From: Nocardia ninae NBRC 108245
Lineage (GTDB): Bacteria > Actinomycetota > Actinomycetes > Mycobacteriales > Mycobacteriaceae
Assembly (NCBI RefSeq): GCF_007990755.1
Contig: NZ_BJXA01000009.1
Coordinates: forward strand, 102,329-166,328
DNA: 64,000 nt
Reading direction: 5' to 3'
Under the pieces are notes generated by a model that saw only the letters and a list, made by a program, of their open reading frames with translations, was not told the DNA's origin and did not search any database. Shown in pieces: positions 46,091 through 53,447 of this stretch (its first letter is position 1; every line of letters starts with the position of its first letter). Both the position numbers and the translations under genes were made by a program.

Positions 46091-46714
46091 TCAGACGACG
46101 AGCATGTAGGCAGCCACAGATATTGCCGCACCCAGCAGCGCACCGACGATGACCTGGCCGCGAGTGTGATCCCCCAGATAGACCCTTGACCAGGCGATCA
46201 CCGCTGTGACTGGCACCGCTGACAGGAGCCACGGTGAGATCATCATCGCCAGTAATACGGTGTTACCAGCCGCAACAGCGGTGTGCACGCTGACCTTCCA
46301 ACGCCCCACGATGGTCACCACTGCGACAACGACCAGCATTGCCACGCAGGCCACGAGCCAGGCAATCAGCTCTCTCGGTGCGTCGGCCAGGACCTCGATG
46401 ACCAGGCCGACGGCGACAATCGCCAAGCTCCCTGGAAGCACCCAACGCCGCCCTTTGATATCTGTCACGTGATGATCGTTGGCTGAGCCGAATCGCATCC
46501 CGACGAAGATGAGCGCCATAGGAATCACGCTGGTGAACATTGCGATGAACACACCCCACAACGGCGCAGCTACCGCGAACGAGGCGAGGATGGGCGTGAC
46601 GATATTGATGACCGAGGGTGCGCCCAGCTCGGTGACCATCCGCGCCACTCGCCCACGGATCGTCGGCACAGCGGCAAGGGTCGTCGGCCCGGTCACGTCC
46701 GTCGTATGGGTCAC
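46091..46714 (-). CDS. PAP2-superfamily-like membrane protein
   Basis: 207 aa from the ATG at 46714. Five or six membrane helices. The late segment 'WKVSVHTAVAAGNTVLLA' (S-x-H) and 'AWSRVYLGDHTRGQVIVGALLG' (S-R-x5-H) correspond to the two C-terminal PAP2 phosphatase motifs, although the final Asp of SRxxxxxHxxxD is Gln and the first KxxxxxxRP motif is not clear. Activity is doubtful. Overlaps the next membrane protein gene by four bases. Confidence 0.6.
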   Translation of the reverse strand: MTHTTDVTGPTTLAAVPTIRGRVARMVTELGAPSVINIVTPILASFAVAAPLWGVFIAMFTSVIPMALIFVGMRFGSANDHHVTDIKGRRWVLPGSLAIVAVGLVIEVLADAPRELIAWLVACVAMLVVVAVVTIVGRWKVSVHTAVAAGNTVLLAMMISPWLLSAVPVTAVIAWSRVYLGDHTRGQVIVGALLGAAISVAAYMLVV

Positions 46715-47829
46715 GCCAGCGCCTTCCGTTCTTTTCGATATGCCTTCGCCAACATCAGCGCCCAGCGACGTTCTGATTCGTCGTCGAGAACGGCTTGGAT
46801 GTTCTCACTCGACAGTGCCGGTCTACGACGGCCGTGGACGAGCCATTGCGCCACTGCCGTTGCCATCTCTGTCGGCTTGACGGCCACCTCGGTCGGCAGC
46901 GCGCCATCGGCGTGCGCGAGGCCGCTATCCATCGCTCCAGTCTCCATGCTCAGTGCGTCGAACAGCTCAGTGATTCGATCGTCGGCTTTCTCGTCGGCGC
47001 TACTTCCTCGACGAGATTGACGCCGTACGCCCGGCCACCGTGCCACGAGTTCCCTGTAGACCGATCCGACACCAAGCAGAACCAGGCGCGCACGGACCCA
47101 CGACACGACCGGCGAGAGCATCAGCCCGACGAAGATCGCCAATACTCCTACCGCCGCCACAGCACTGGTGATCTTGAACACTACGGGTGTATGAGGCACA
47201 GCTGCGTATCGCACCATCACGAAGTAGACGAACCGAATCCACGCCCAAATCGTCACCGCGACAAGCCCGGTCGCCCACAGTGTCAAGCTCCACCCTCCGA
47301 GGCTGCGCAGATCAGCCGCCCGGACAGACATCACAATCAGCACTGGACACAACACGCCGGGAAACACCACGCCAGCAATCCCGGCCTCCGCGTAGCCCGG
47401 CAAATGGCCGTATGCCTGGTCGAACTGGAAGCCTCCAGCGACCTGCGGCATCTGTGGAGTGGCGAGGAAGATCGCCACTGCGCTCAACGAACCAACCACC
47501 GCGATCGCGGAAAGTACTGCCGCCCCGCGCTTCACGCGCTCATGGGTGGATGTGACCGCGAAAGTCAGCACGCCCAGCGACGCCGCCATCGCATTGAACA
47601 GCACGATCCGCAACGCGGTCGAGAAGTTCGAGAACGGCACCAGCTCCTGCACAGCCGCTTCACCGAATGGGGTATTCATGGTCAAGTGCAGTGCCGGGGC
47701 AAGGATCGCCAGCGACATGCTGCCCAACACCCAAGTACGCGACCACCACCAACGCCAAGCCCGAGACGCGAACGCGATCCACATCAATGGCGCAAGATAC
47801 AACGCATTCAACTGAAAGCTTCTCCCCAC
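46711..47829 (-). CDS. Multi-pass membrane protein (MAB_1171c/DUF6545-like)
   Basis: 372 aa from the ATG at 47829. About seven hydrophobic helices in the first 260 residues, then a cytoplasmic tail 'SVYRELVARWPGVRR' and a helical end. This topology and its neighbours (EspR-like, PAP2-like, ImmA-like) recall a recurring actinobacterial module whose membrane member is annotated as a MAB_1171c family putative transporter. Function unknown. Confidence 0.6.
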   Translation of the reverse strand: MGRSFQLNALYLAPLMWIAFASRAWRWWWSRTWVLGSMSLAILAPALHLTMNTPFGEAAVQELVPFSNFSTALRIVLFNAMAASLGVLTFAVTSTHERVKRGAAVLSAIAVVGSLSAVAIFLATPQMPQVAGGFQFDQAYGHLPGYAEAGIAGVVFPGVLCPVLIVMSVRAADLRSLGGWSLTLWATGLVAVTIWAWIRFVYFVMVRYAAVPHTPVVFKITSAVAAVGVLAIFVGLMLSPVVSWVRARLVLLGVGSVYRELVARWPGVRRQSRRGSSADEKADDRITELFDALSMETGAMDSGLAHADGALPTEVAVKPTEMATAVAQWLVHGRRRPALSSENIQAVLDDESERRWALMLAKAYRKERKALA

Positions 47830-48305
47830 CGAGAACGCAATCGCGGCGCTCCGCGACTGCCAAACTGCAAACGGTTCAACAACATACCGGCGAACTGCTC
47901 AGCCGCCGTCTCCTCATCGGCATCCCCTGCGCTGCCGCACTCACGCCGCAGCATCAGCGCAGCCAAGCCATGCATGCTTTCCGGCAGTATCGACTGGGCT
48001 AGATCGACGACCGGACGGCCTCGATGCCCCAGAACGATGTGCCCCATTTCGTGAGCGACCGTGCGGTCCACCTTGTACACCCACGGCGCATAGGAGACTT
48101 CGTCACGGTCGGCGAAGTGTGTCCACTGGCCGAAGACCCCTGGCGGCATGCTGTCGTCCTTGGACACAGTCAGCGGACGACCCCGTTCCCGCGCGATCGC
48201 CTGCACGACACCATCGAGAGATGCGGCTTCCTCAGCCGTCGCCACTGTGAACACGCGGTCAATCGCGGCCACGATGGTACGACTGTCGCTCACGGCGTCA
48301 TACAA
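47808..48305 (-). CDS. ImmA/IrrE-like metallopeptidase
   Basis: 165 aa from the TTG at 48305. Zinc-protease motif 'VAHEMGHIVLGHRG' (H-E-x-x-H) with a downstream 'AAEQFAGMLL' Glu, as in ImmA/IrrE (DUF955) proteins, which cleave partner HTH regulators. It overlaps the membrane protein gene by 22 bases. A natural substrate would be the EspR-like or another HTH regulator here. Confidence 0.75.
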   Translation of the reverse strand: MYDAVSDSRTIVAAIDRVFTVATAEEAASLDGVVQAIARERGRPLTVSKDDSMPPGVFGQWTHFADRDEVSYAPWVYKVDRTVAHEMGHIVLGHRGRPVVDLAQSILPESMHGLAALMLRRECGSAGDADEETAAEQFAGMLLNRLQFGSRGAPRLRSRWGEAFS

Positions 48306-48473
48306 CCATGAAAAGCGTTCCAGTCAAACTGATTCATGCACGTTTGTGCAGAACGCAGGCACACCGCCTAGCGAACTGGTCGCATGTCCACAATTGCGGC
48401 ATCATCGCTGAACCTGCTGTTACGCAACAGTTCACGCAACCACCGGCCGGAGCATGGCTGCACGCAACGTGAC

Positions 48474-48926
48474 TCACCCGGTACGGGCCGAAGCGGGCCA
48501 GCCTTGTTCGCTGTAGGTAGCGCCAGTGAAATGGGCACCGATGCCTGCGGCGGAGTACGAGATGATGGCTTCCGGCAGTGCATCCAAGGCGAACCAGCGC
48601 AGTTCATGGCACTTGTCCGGCTCACGGTTGGTCGGCTCGCCGGTCCAGAGACGTACCTCGAAGAACAGGCCGAGGCGCGGATCGCGACCAGAGCCGACGA
48701 CATGCGCGGTGTGGATGTGACGCAGGTCGGCCGGGTCGATATGGACGCCGGTTTCCTCGTTCGCCTCACGGGCCGCTGCGGCTGTCGCCGATTCGCTCGC
48801 CTCCAGCTTCCCCGCAGGAAGGTGCCAGAGGCCATCGAACTCATCGGCGCTGCGGCGCTTGCTGAGCAGCAGGCGGCCGTTGCGAATGAGCAGAACGTGA
48901 ACATCGACCAGGTGCCCGGTTGTCAT
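48474..48926 (-). CDS. Nudix hydrolase
   Basis: 150 aa from the ATG at 48926 with GGGAGA upstream. Complete Nudix box within 'GKLEASES' and 'AAAREANEETGV' (G-x5-E-x7-R-E-x-x-E-E-x-G). N-terminal 'VDVHVLLIRNGRLLLSKR' strand. Hydrolyses a nucleoside diphosphate derivative; substrate unknown. Separately transcribed from the EspR module. Confidence 0.85.
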   Translation of the reverse strand: MTTGHLVDVHVLLIRNGRLLLSKRRSADEFDGLWHLPAGKLEASESATAAAAREANEETGVHIDPADLRHIHTAHVVGSGRDPRLGLFFEVRLWTGEPTNREPDKCHELRWFALDALPEAIISYSAAGIGAHFTGATYSEQGWPASARTG

Positions 48927-48997
48927 GCAGCTCTCCCACTCGTTCCGCACCCGCCAGTGGCCGACATCAGCAAGGGTCAGTGATCATCCGGATACTT

Positions 48998-49609
48998 TCA
49001 CAACGCCGGGAGGGCATGTGATGAGATCACATCCCAGGTGAAGATTCCCTGATCGACGTCGACATCGACCGCCAGGAAGTACAGAGTGTCGACGGCAAGC
49101 GATACTGGAGTTTCAACACCCGCGAGCGCACGCTCCAAAGGAGCGGAGTCGCGCTCGGCGGTTCCGTAGCCGAGGGAGACGTGCGGCAACGGCGGAGGGG
49201 CAGGCAGAGCCCGTTCTGTCCCGAATACCTGCTCAGCCGCGTCGCGGGTCGCGGTGTAGAGCTGCTTCCACTGCGTGTCTTCGGGAGCGGCCACCAGAAC
49301 GCCATAGTCGTGCAACAGCGGCCCATTCATCGGGATCGCGAACGAGGAGCTATCGGCGGCGACCGCCGAGAGAGCTTCGGCGTATCGGTCGAGCGCGTCT
49401 TGATCTACCTCGTTGCGCCACCACGGGATTCTGGTAACTGTCGCATGCTGCCAGCGAGGTTCAACCGCTGTACAACCCTCGAACGCATCGACGGCATCAA
49501 CGACCGGCTGCACCGACGCGATGAATTCAAAGCTCGGTACGACGTAGACGTGCAGCGAACCGTGCAGCTGCGGCCAGTCGAGATGGGGTGAATTGAAGAA
49601 GTTCCGCAC
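48998..49609 (-). CDS. 2H phosphoesterase (2'-5' RNA ligase family)
   Basis: 203 aa from the ATG at 49609. Two H-x-[TS] motifs define the fold: 'QHATVTRI' and 'LPHVSLGY'. Members act on 2',3'-cyclic phosphates or 2'-5' linkages in RNA or small cyclic nucleotides. In this element it could process cyclic-phosphate ends before Pnkp, or degrade a defence second messenger; both are inferences. Confidence 0.8.
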   Translation of the reverse strand: MRNFFNSPHLDWPQLHGSLHVYVVPSFEFIASVQPVVDAVDAFEGCTAVEPRWQHATVTRIPWWRNEVDQDALDRYAEALSAVAADSSSFAIPMNGPLLHDYGVLVAAPEDTQWKQLYTATRDAAEQVFGTERALPAPPPLPHVSLGYGTAERDSAPLERALAGVETPVSLAVDTLYFLAVDVDVDQGIFTWDVISSHALPAL

Positions 49610-49864
49610 GGCACGATCCTATGGGGCACGAGCACCTCGGGACCGATCGGACGGCTTGCGCGGCGGCTCTGCCCCGGTCCGTCGCCTTCAGTCTGGGGTT
49701 CGTTCCCTAACGACGCCTCGATGCACTGCTCTGGTGGGGTGCTGCTGGTTGGTGGCGAGGGAGGAAGTACCCCGTACCGCACAGGCATGGATACACCCCG
49801 AGCGCCGCTCCGTATGGGTATGCAGAGGCAGTTCGGGTCGGTCGATGTGCACGCGCGACGGGGA

Positions 49865-50071
49865 TTACTCGTCGCGCCGGGACTGGGAAACTCCGAGGGG
49901 CCGATACACCCAGCCATGGGTGTGCCTGTCCGAGTCCGCCTTTACCAGGTCGGCCCGCTCGTGATCGGAAATGTGACCGTGCCCGACTCCGGACTGGAGC
50001 AGGGCACGGCCGCACTTGCCCCTCTGACGGGCGACGACTCCGGCGGCTAAGACGGTTAGACCGATACCGGA
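49865..50071 (-). pseudogene. Start-less open frame, probable gene remnant
   Basis: A 69-codon minus-strand frame bounded by stops with no ATG, GTG or TTG. It reads plausibly as protein: 'RQRGKCGRALLQSGVGHGH', 'HERADLVKADSDRHTHGWVYRP'. Likely the C-terminal end of a gene whose start was lost or lies in another frame after a frameshift. Confidence 0.3.
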
Positions 50072-50310
50072 TCACCCGTAAGAACTCCACGGGCGCAGGG
50101 AGGCAATGCATTTGGGGTTTCGCGGAGATTCAGGTACACCGCAGATCCGTCGTTGCCGTGCACTCCCGGTTCGCTTGGGGCGCAGCACAACTGGCCGATC
50201 TCGCGGTACCAAACCGCGTTCAACGCACAGAGCAGAAGCCTCGACGGGCTTCGAATGCCTGCTCGCGCTGCAAGAACCACAGTCTGCGGCATACCTATCG
50301 CGTCGGACAA
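50056..50310 (-). CDS. Possible small hypothetical protein
   Basis: 84 aa from TTG 50310 or ATG 50292. The C-terminal part 'VWYREIGQLCCAPSEPGVHG' and 'AVYLNLRETPNALPP' looks protein-like. It runs into the start-less frame at 49865, so the two may be halves of one broken gene. Weak evidence. Confidence 0.25.
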   Translation of the reverse strand: MSDAIGMPQTVVLAARAGIRSPSRLLLCALNAVWYREIGQLCCAPSEPGVHGNDGSAVYLNLRETPNALPPCARGVLTGDPVSV

Positions 50311-50503
50311 CCGTCACGACGCCCAGTGATACGTCTGCCGATTCTTCCCACCTAGGTGACGCCTCAATACTGTGGCAATTCGTTGACGCCGCAACGCGTC
50401 TCGTGTCACGATCAGATCCGTCGCAGTCAGCGACACCCCCAGGCGTGTGAGCTACGCGCGATTCTTTGAGCCGTCCACCAGGACGGCGCGAATGGAGTCG
50501 CGC

Positions 50504-50722
50504 ATGAGCAAAATCCGATTCGACCGCCGTCGCCCCGACATCCAATGGGCACTCGCCCACGGATGGGAATTCACCAGATACAGCAAAAGCGGCCACCTCA
50601 AGTTCGTACACACCCGAACCGGGGCCACCCTGTCACTCGCCAACACCCCCAGCGACTACCGAGGCGCACAAAACGCCATCGCCCGCATCCGCCGCAAGAC
50701 CCCACAGGCGGTGTACGCATGA
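50504..50722 (+). CDS. HicA-like small RNA-binding protein
   Basis: 72 aa from the ATG at 50504 (ATG at 50492 possible). 'WEFTRYSKSGHLKFVHTRTGATLSLANTPSDYRGAQNAIARIRRKT' resembles the HicA/YcfA double-stranded-RNA-binding-like fold, with the G-H-x-K-F centre and His. No HicB antitoxin is adjacent; such lone HicA-like proteins occur in actinophages. Coupled (ATGA) to the excisionase-like gene. Confidence 0.6.
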   Translation: MSKIRFDRRRPDIQWALAHGWEFTRYSKSGHLKFVHTRTGATLSLANTPSDYRGAQNAIARIRRKTPQAVYA

Positions 50723-51021
50723 GCCTGCCAGAGCTCTACACCACCGAGGAAGTCGCCCAGGCCCTCCGACTCCCATCAACAAACTGGCTCGAAGACGCCG
50801 CACGACTGGACGAGATCCCCCACACTCGCCTCGGTCGCCGACTTCGATTCACCCGCCAGCAGTACGAGCAGGTCATCGAGATCCACGCCAAGAACGTCAA
50901 GCCACCAACACCACTGCAGCCCAAGCCCACCCGCACACCCCAGCCCGCCGCCGAGCCCGTCACGAAGGCACGGCGGCTTCAGGCTCGCATACCCGCTCGC
51001 ATGCGCAACGCGGCGGCGTAG
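50719..51021 (+). CDS. xis: Excisionase-like HTH protein
   Basis: 100 aa from the ATG at 50719. A MerR/Xis-type winged helix: 'LYTTEEVAQALRLPSTNWLEDAARLDEIPHTRLGRRLRFTRQQYEQVIE'. Pro/Lys-rich linker and basic tail. Placed next to and convergent with the integrase, as expected for a recombination directionality factor. Confidence 0.75.
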   Translation: MSLPELYTTEEVAQALRLPSTNWLEDAARLDEIPHTRLGRRLRFTRQQYEQVIEIHAKNVKPPTPLQPKPTRTPQPAAEPVTKARRLQARIPARMRNAAA

Positions 51022-51050
51022 CGCGACACGACGGGACCGACCACCATCAA

Positions 51051-51084
51051 CAGCCAGCCGTGGCGACTGGGCAACGGCTGGCTG
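51051..51084 (+). terminator. Bidirectional terminator between xis and int
   Basis: CAGCCAGCCGT pairs with ACGGCTGGCTG (11 bp) around a 12-base loop, followed by TTCTGTTGTT. It separates the convergent xis and int genes. Confidence 0.8.
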
Positions 51085-51092
51085 TTCTGTTG

Positions 51093-52703
51093 TTATGCGG
51101 ACAGCCTCAGATCCGGCTGCGCCAATTCCAAGGCCCGCTCACGCAGCAGCGAATTCAACACTGCGACCGGCGAAGTCGGCGACATCTCCAGCCTCGCATC
51201 CAACGCCGTGAACCACGCCTCGGTCAGGTCGGCCATCAGCCGGTCGATCATGACCTGGGTGATGTGGGTATACCGTGCCTGCATGGACGAGTCCTCGTGA
51301 CCAATACGTGAGTCGATCAGCTTTTGTGGTGTTCCCAACTCCTCCAGCAACGTCCTGTGCGAGTGCCGATTTCCATGCGGGGTCATGCCTTTCGCGATAG
51401 GCATCCAACACCCGTCCGATCTGCCGTGCGCGTTCCGCCCCCGCACAGGGATGCCGGGGAAGCTTTCGACGCTCACCGGCACCGGATGCTCTGGCGAAGC
51501 CTTACCGCGACTCGGGTACCAGCCTGATACTGCTGGTGTGTAGAGCCATGCGTAGAAGCCCGAGCGCCGCCAGTGCGCGGCTTCTGGCACTGCAATAGGT
51601 TTGGTGTACCCCAGCTCGTCAGCGGCGCGTAACACACGGCGACGCGTCAGCTCGGACACGTTGTCCCGGCCGCGCAGCACCGCTGATACAGCGTGGACTG
51701 TCACTTGTGCGTGCTCAGCGATCATCTTCTGCGTGATTCCGCTGGCGCTGCCTCGGCTTCGCCGTTTCGCCTGCCCTCGGAACAAATAAGTGAAGCCGTG
51801 GCATTCGCACGGCTGCGGGTTCGTTCGAGTGATGAAGTCAGCGATCAACCGCCACAGGAACTCTGGCAGGTCGATGTCGCGCTTGGACCCGTTCTTGGGA
51901 TCGCACCGCACGAGCTTTCCGCCGATTTCGGCAAGCTGCCATTCCACACGCAGGCGGCGTTTAGTCACGTAGGTGGTTTCCAGGCCGACCAGCTCCCCCA
52001 AGCGCACCCCTGTGAAGAACTTCACCATCATCGCGACAAACTCGTCGTCCCTGCCGGACAGCAGTGCCATGCGCTCGGCAATCAACAGCGCGCCGAGGGC
52101 GTTGGTGATGACCTTCTCCGGTGCCCGGTTCGCCTTCCTACCGACCCGGCGGCCTCGGTTCCGCTTACGTCGAGCCGGGTTCGTTCGAATCTTCCCGGCA
52201 TCGACAGCGTCTTCGAGGATGACGTGCAGCACAGCGCGGTAGACAGTAATGCTGTCGACGGCGTAACCCGCTGCGCGCAATGCCTTCTCCCAATCGGCGA
52301 CAGCTTTTCGACTGATCTCGCCCAACCGCATCGGCCCGAACGTCGGCAACAGATGGCACTGGATGTGGGACTCATAGTTATGGATCGTCGTGTCGGCCAG
52401 ATCCTGATCCTCCAGCCACTCTTCGACGAAGTCGGCGAACAACTGGTCGCCTCCGTCGGAGAGGTGCACCGTCCTCGACTCGAAGGGCAGTGTGGTGATC
52501 GCCACTGTCGGTGTGACATTGACCGAATGGGTTGTCGTCGTGATGATCCGGTACTCGATTTCCTTGACCTGGATCGCCTCCAGGGCAAGTTCCTTCGTGG
52601 GGTATCGATGGGGATTGCCATGCTCGTTACGGATCGTCTCGTATGTGCTCGGAGCGGTCTTGAAGCGGGCTTCCCAGTAGGACTTGCGGTTGATAGCAGG
52701 CAT
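51093..52703 (-). CDS. int: Tyrosine integrase with inserted LacI-type HTH
   Basis: 536 aa from the ATG at 52703. Core-binding SAM-like domain about residues 85-170. Catalytic Arg234 in 'FFTGVRLGEL', H-x-x-R as His443/Arg446 ('TPHGNRHSH'), His469 in 'IGHEDSS' and nucleophile Tyr478 in 'ARYTH'. Between the first Arg and the H-x-x-R box lies an extra segment, about residues 322-369, reading 'TQKMIAEHAQVTVHAVSAVL' and 'NVSELTRRRVLRAADELGY', a LacI-family headpiece. Longer than the usual about 400 aa because of it. Integrates the element at tRNA-Thr. Confidence 0.85.
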   Translation of the reverse strand: MPAINRKSYWEARFKTAPSTYETIRNEHGNPHRYPTKELALEAIQVKEIEYRIITTTTHSVNVTPTVAITTLPFESRTVHLSDGGDQLFADFVEEWLEDQDLADTTIHNYESHIQCHLLPTFGPMRLGEISRKAVADWEKALRAAGYAVDSITVYRAVLHVILEDAVDAGKIRTNPARRKRNRGRRVGRKANRAPEKVITNALGALLIAERMALLSGRDDEFVAMMVKFFTGVRLGELVGLETTYVTKRRLRVEWQLAEIGGKLVRCDPKNGSKRDIDLPEFLWRLIADFITRTNPQPCECHGFTYLFRGQAKRRSRGSASGITQKMIAEHAQVTVHAVSAVLRGRDNVSELTRRRVLRAADELGYTKPIAVPEAAHWRRSGFYAWLYTPAVSGWYPSRGKASPEHPVPVSVESFPGIPVRGRNAHGRSDGCWMPIAKGMTPHGNRHSHRTLLEELGTPQKLIDSRIGHEDSSMQARYTHITQVMIDRLMADLTEAWFTALDARLEMSPTSPVAVLNSLLRERALELAQPDLRLSA

Positions 52704-53049
52704 GTCACGTCTCCCACGTGTGCGGGTGGGAGACGTACAGCGCAACGGACGACTGTGCGACGACTTGCGTCATGGGGATCTCCTGGCGTCGTGCGCCGGG
52801 TCCGGCGCGAGGGACTAGGCCGACAACAGACACCCGTGTAGGCGTCGGTGTTGCCGGAATTCGCGCCGATCAAGTCCCTCGACGCACCTGCGGTGAGATA
52901 CACCAGCAGGTCAGTTGCGATAGCACGCCCAGCATAACCAGGTAATCGGATGGCGCGCAACGCTGTTCGCTGTCACCAGCAGCGGACGGCGACACGATCG
53001 GCGACACGCCGAAGATCGAGGCCGAAATCTGAACGGGCTTCGCTGCCGG

Positions 53050-53110
53050 TTAGCTCAGTCGGCCGCCGTGCCGGTCGGCTGCTCGGCAATCTCGGCAAGA
53101 TCTCGGTAAA
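53050..53110. repeat. Repeats near the integrase-side attachment region
   Basis: CTCGGCAA occurs at 53082-53089 and 53091-53098, with a related CTCGGTAA at 53102-53109, spaced about 9-11 bases like arm-type integrase sites. TTAGCTCAGTCGG at 53050-53062 is an inverted copy of 13 bases of the D arm of the tRNA-Thr fragment (53349-53361). No convincing gene lies between 52746 and 53326. Confidence 0.4.
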
Positions 53111-53326
53111 AAGTTCCGTGCCGAACCCGGTCGAACCGTACCGAATCCCACCGAACGCAGCGGTCCGCCTGTCCGGCAGGGCGAAGTGGAAGGGTCGTTT
53201 TCTACGCGGAATGCGGTCCTATAAGCGCATGTAGAACGCATTGGCGCTGGTTCGACGCGATTCGCGCGAACGATCACGAGGAGTACGCGAGGCGATGGAA
53301 AATGGCTCACGGCTCAGAAGGGGGTC

Positions 53327-53367
53327 TCATTACGAGTGAAGCGCTCTACCGACTGAGCTAAGGCGGC
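53327..53367 (-). tRNA. tRNA-Thr (anticodon CGT), 5' half only, at the element junction
   Basis: Read on the minus strand from 53367: GCCGCCT acceptor strand, D arm TAGCTCAGTCGGTAGAGC and anticodon stem-loop CTTCA-CTCGTAA-TGA, anticodon CGT (53332-53334). After TGA the sequence departs from any tRNA: no variable loop, T arm or complementary 3' acceptor strand. The break falls in the anticodon stem, marking the attachment core. The 3' half should lie at the other end of the element, outside the window. Confidence 0.75.
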
Positions 53368-53447
53368 GTGCCTTTCGGCGTGGCGAGTCTATCGTCTCGG
53401 GGGGTGGAACGCGAAAACGGGTGGTCACCGGGGCGGATCGGTCGGCG

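Larger units (their letters stand above)
49610..50446. other. Region of decayed or unrecognised coding sequence
   Basis: About 840 bases without a confident intact gene. Several overlapping frames exist on both strands. The two minus-strand frames noted separately (49865-50071 and 50056-50310) are the most protein-like. The region lies between the 2H phosphoesterase and the excision genes and may be gene debris. Confidence 0.4.

Noticed and set aside
50504-50722. Complete HicAB toxin-antitoxin pair
   Set aside because: Only a HicA-like protein is present; the neighbour is an excisionase-like HTH protein, not HicB.
1-53326. Insertion sequences or transposases
   Set aside because: No DDE or serine transposase motif and no terminal inverted repeats were recognised; the mobile functions seen are the integrase, the excisionase-like protein and the HNH endonuclease.
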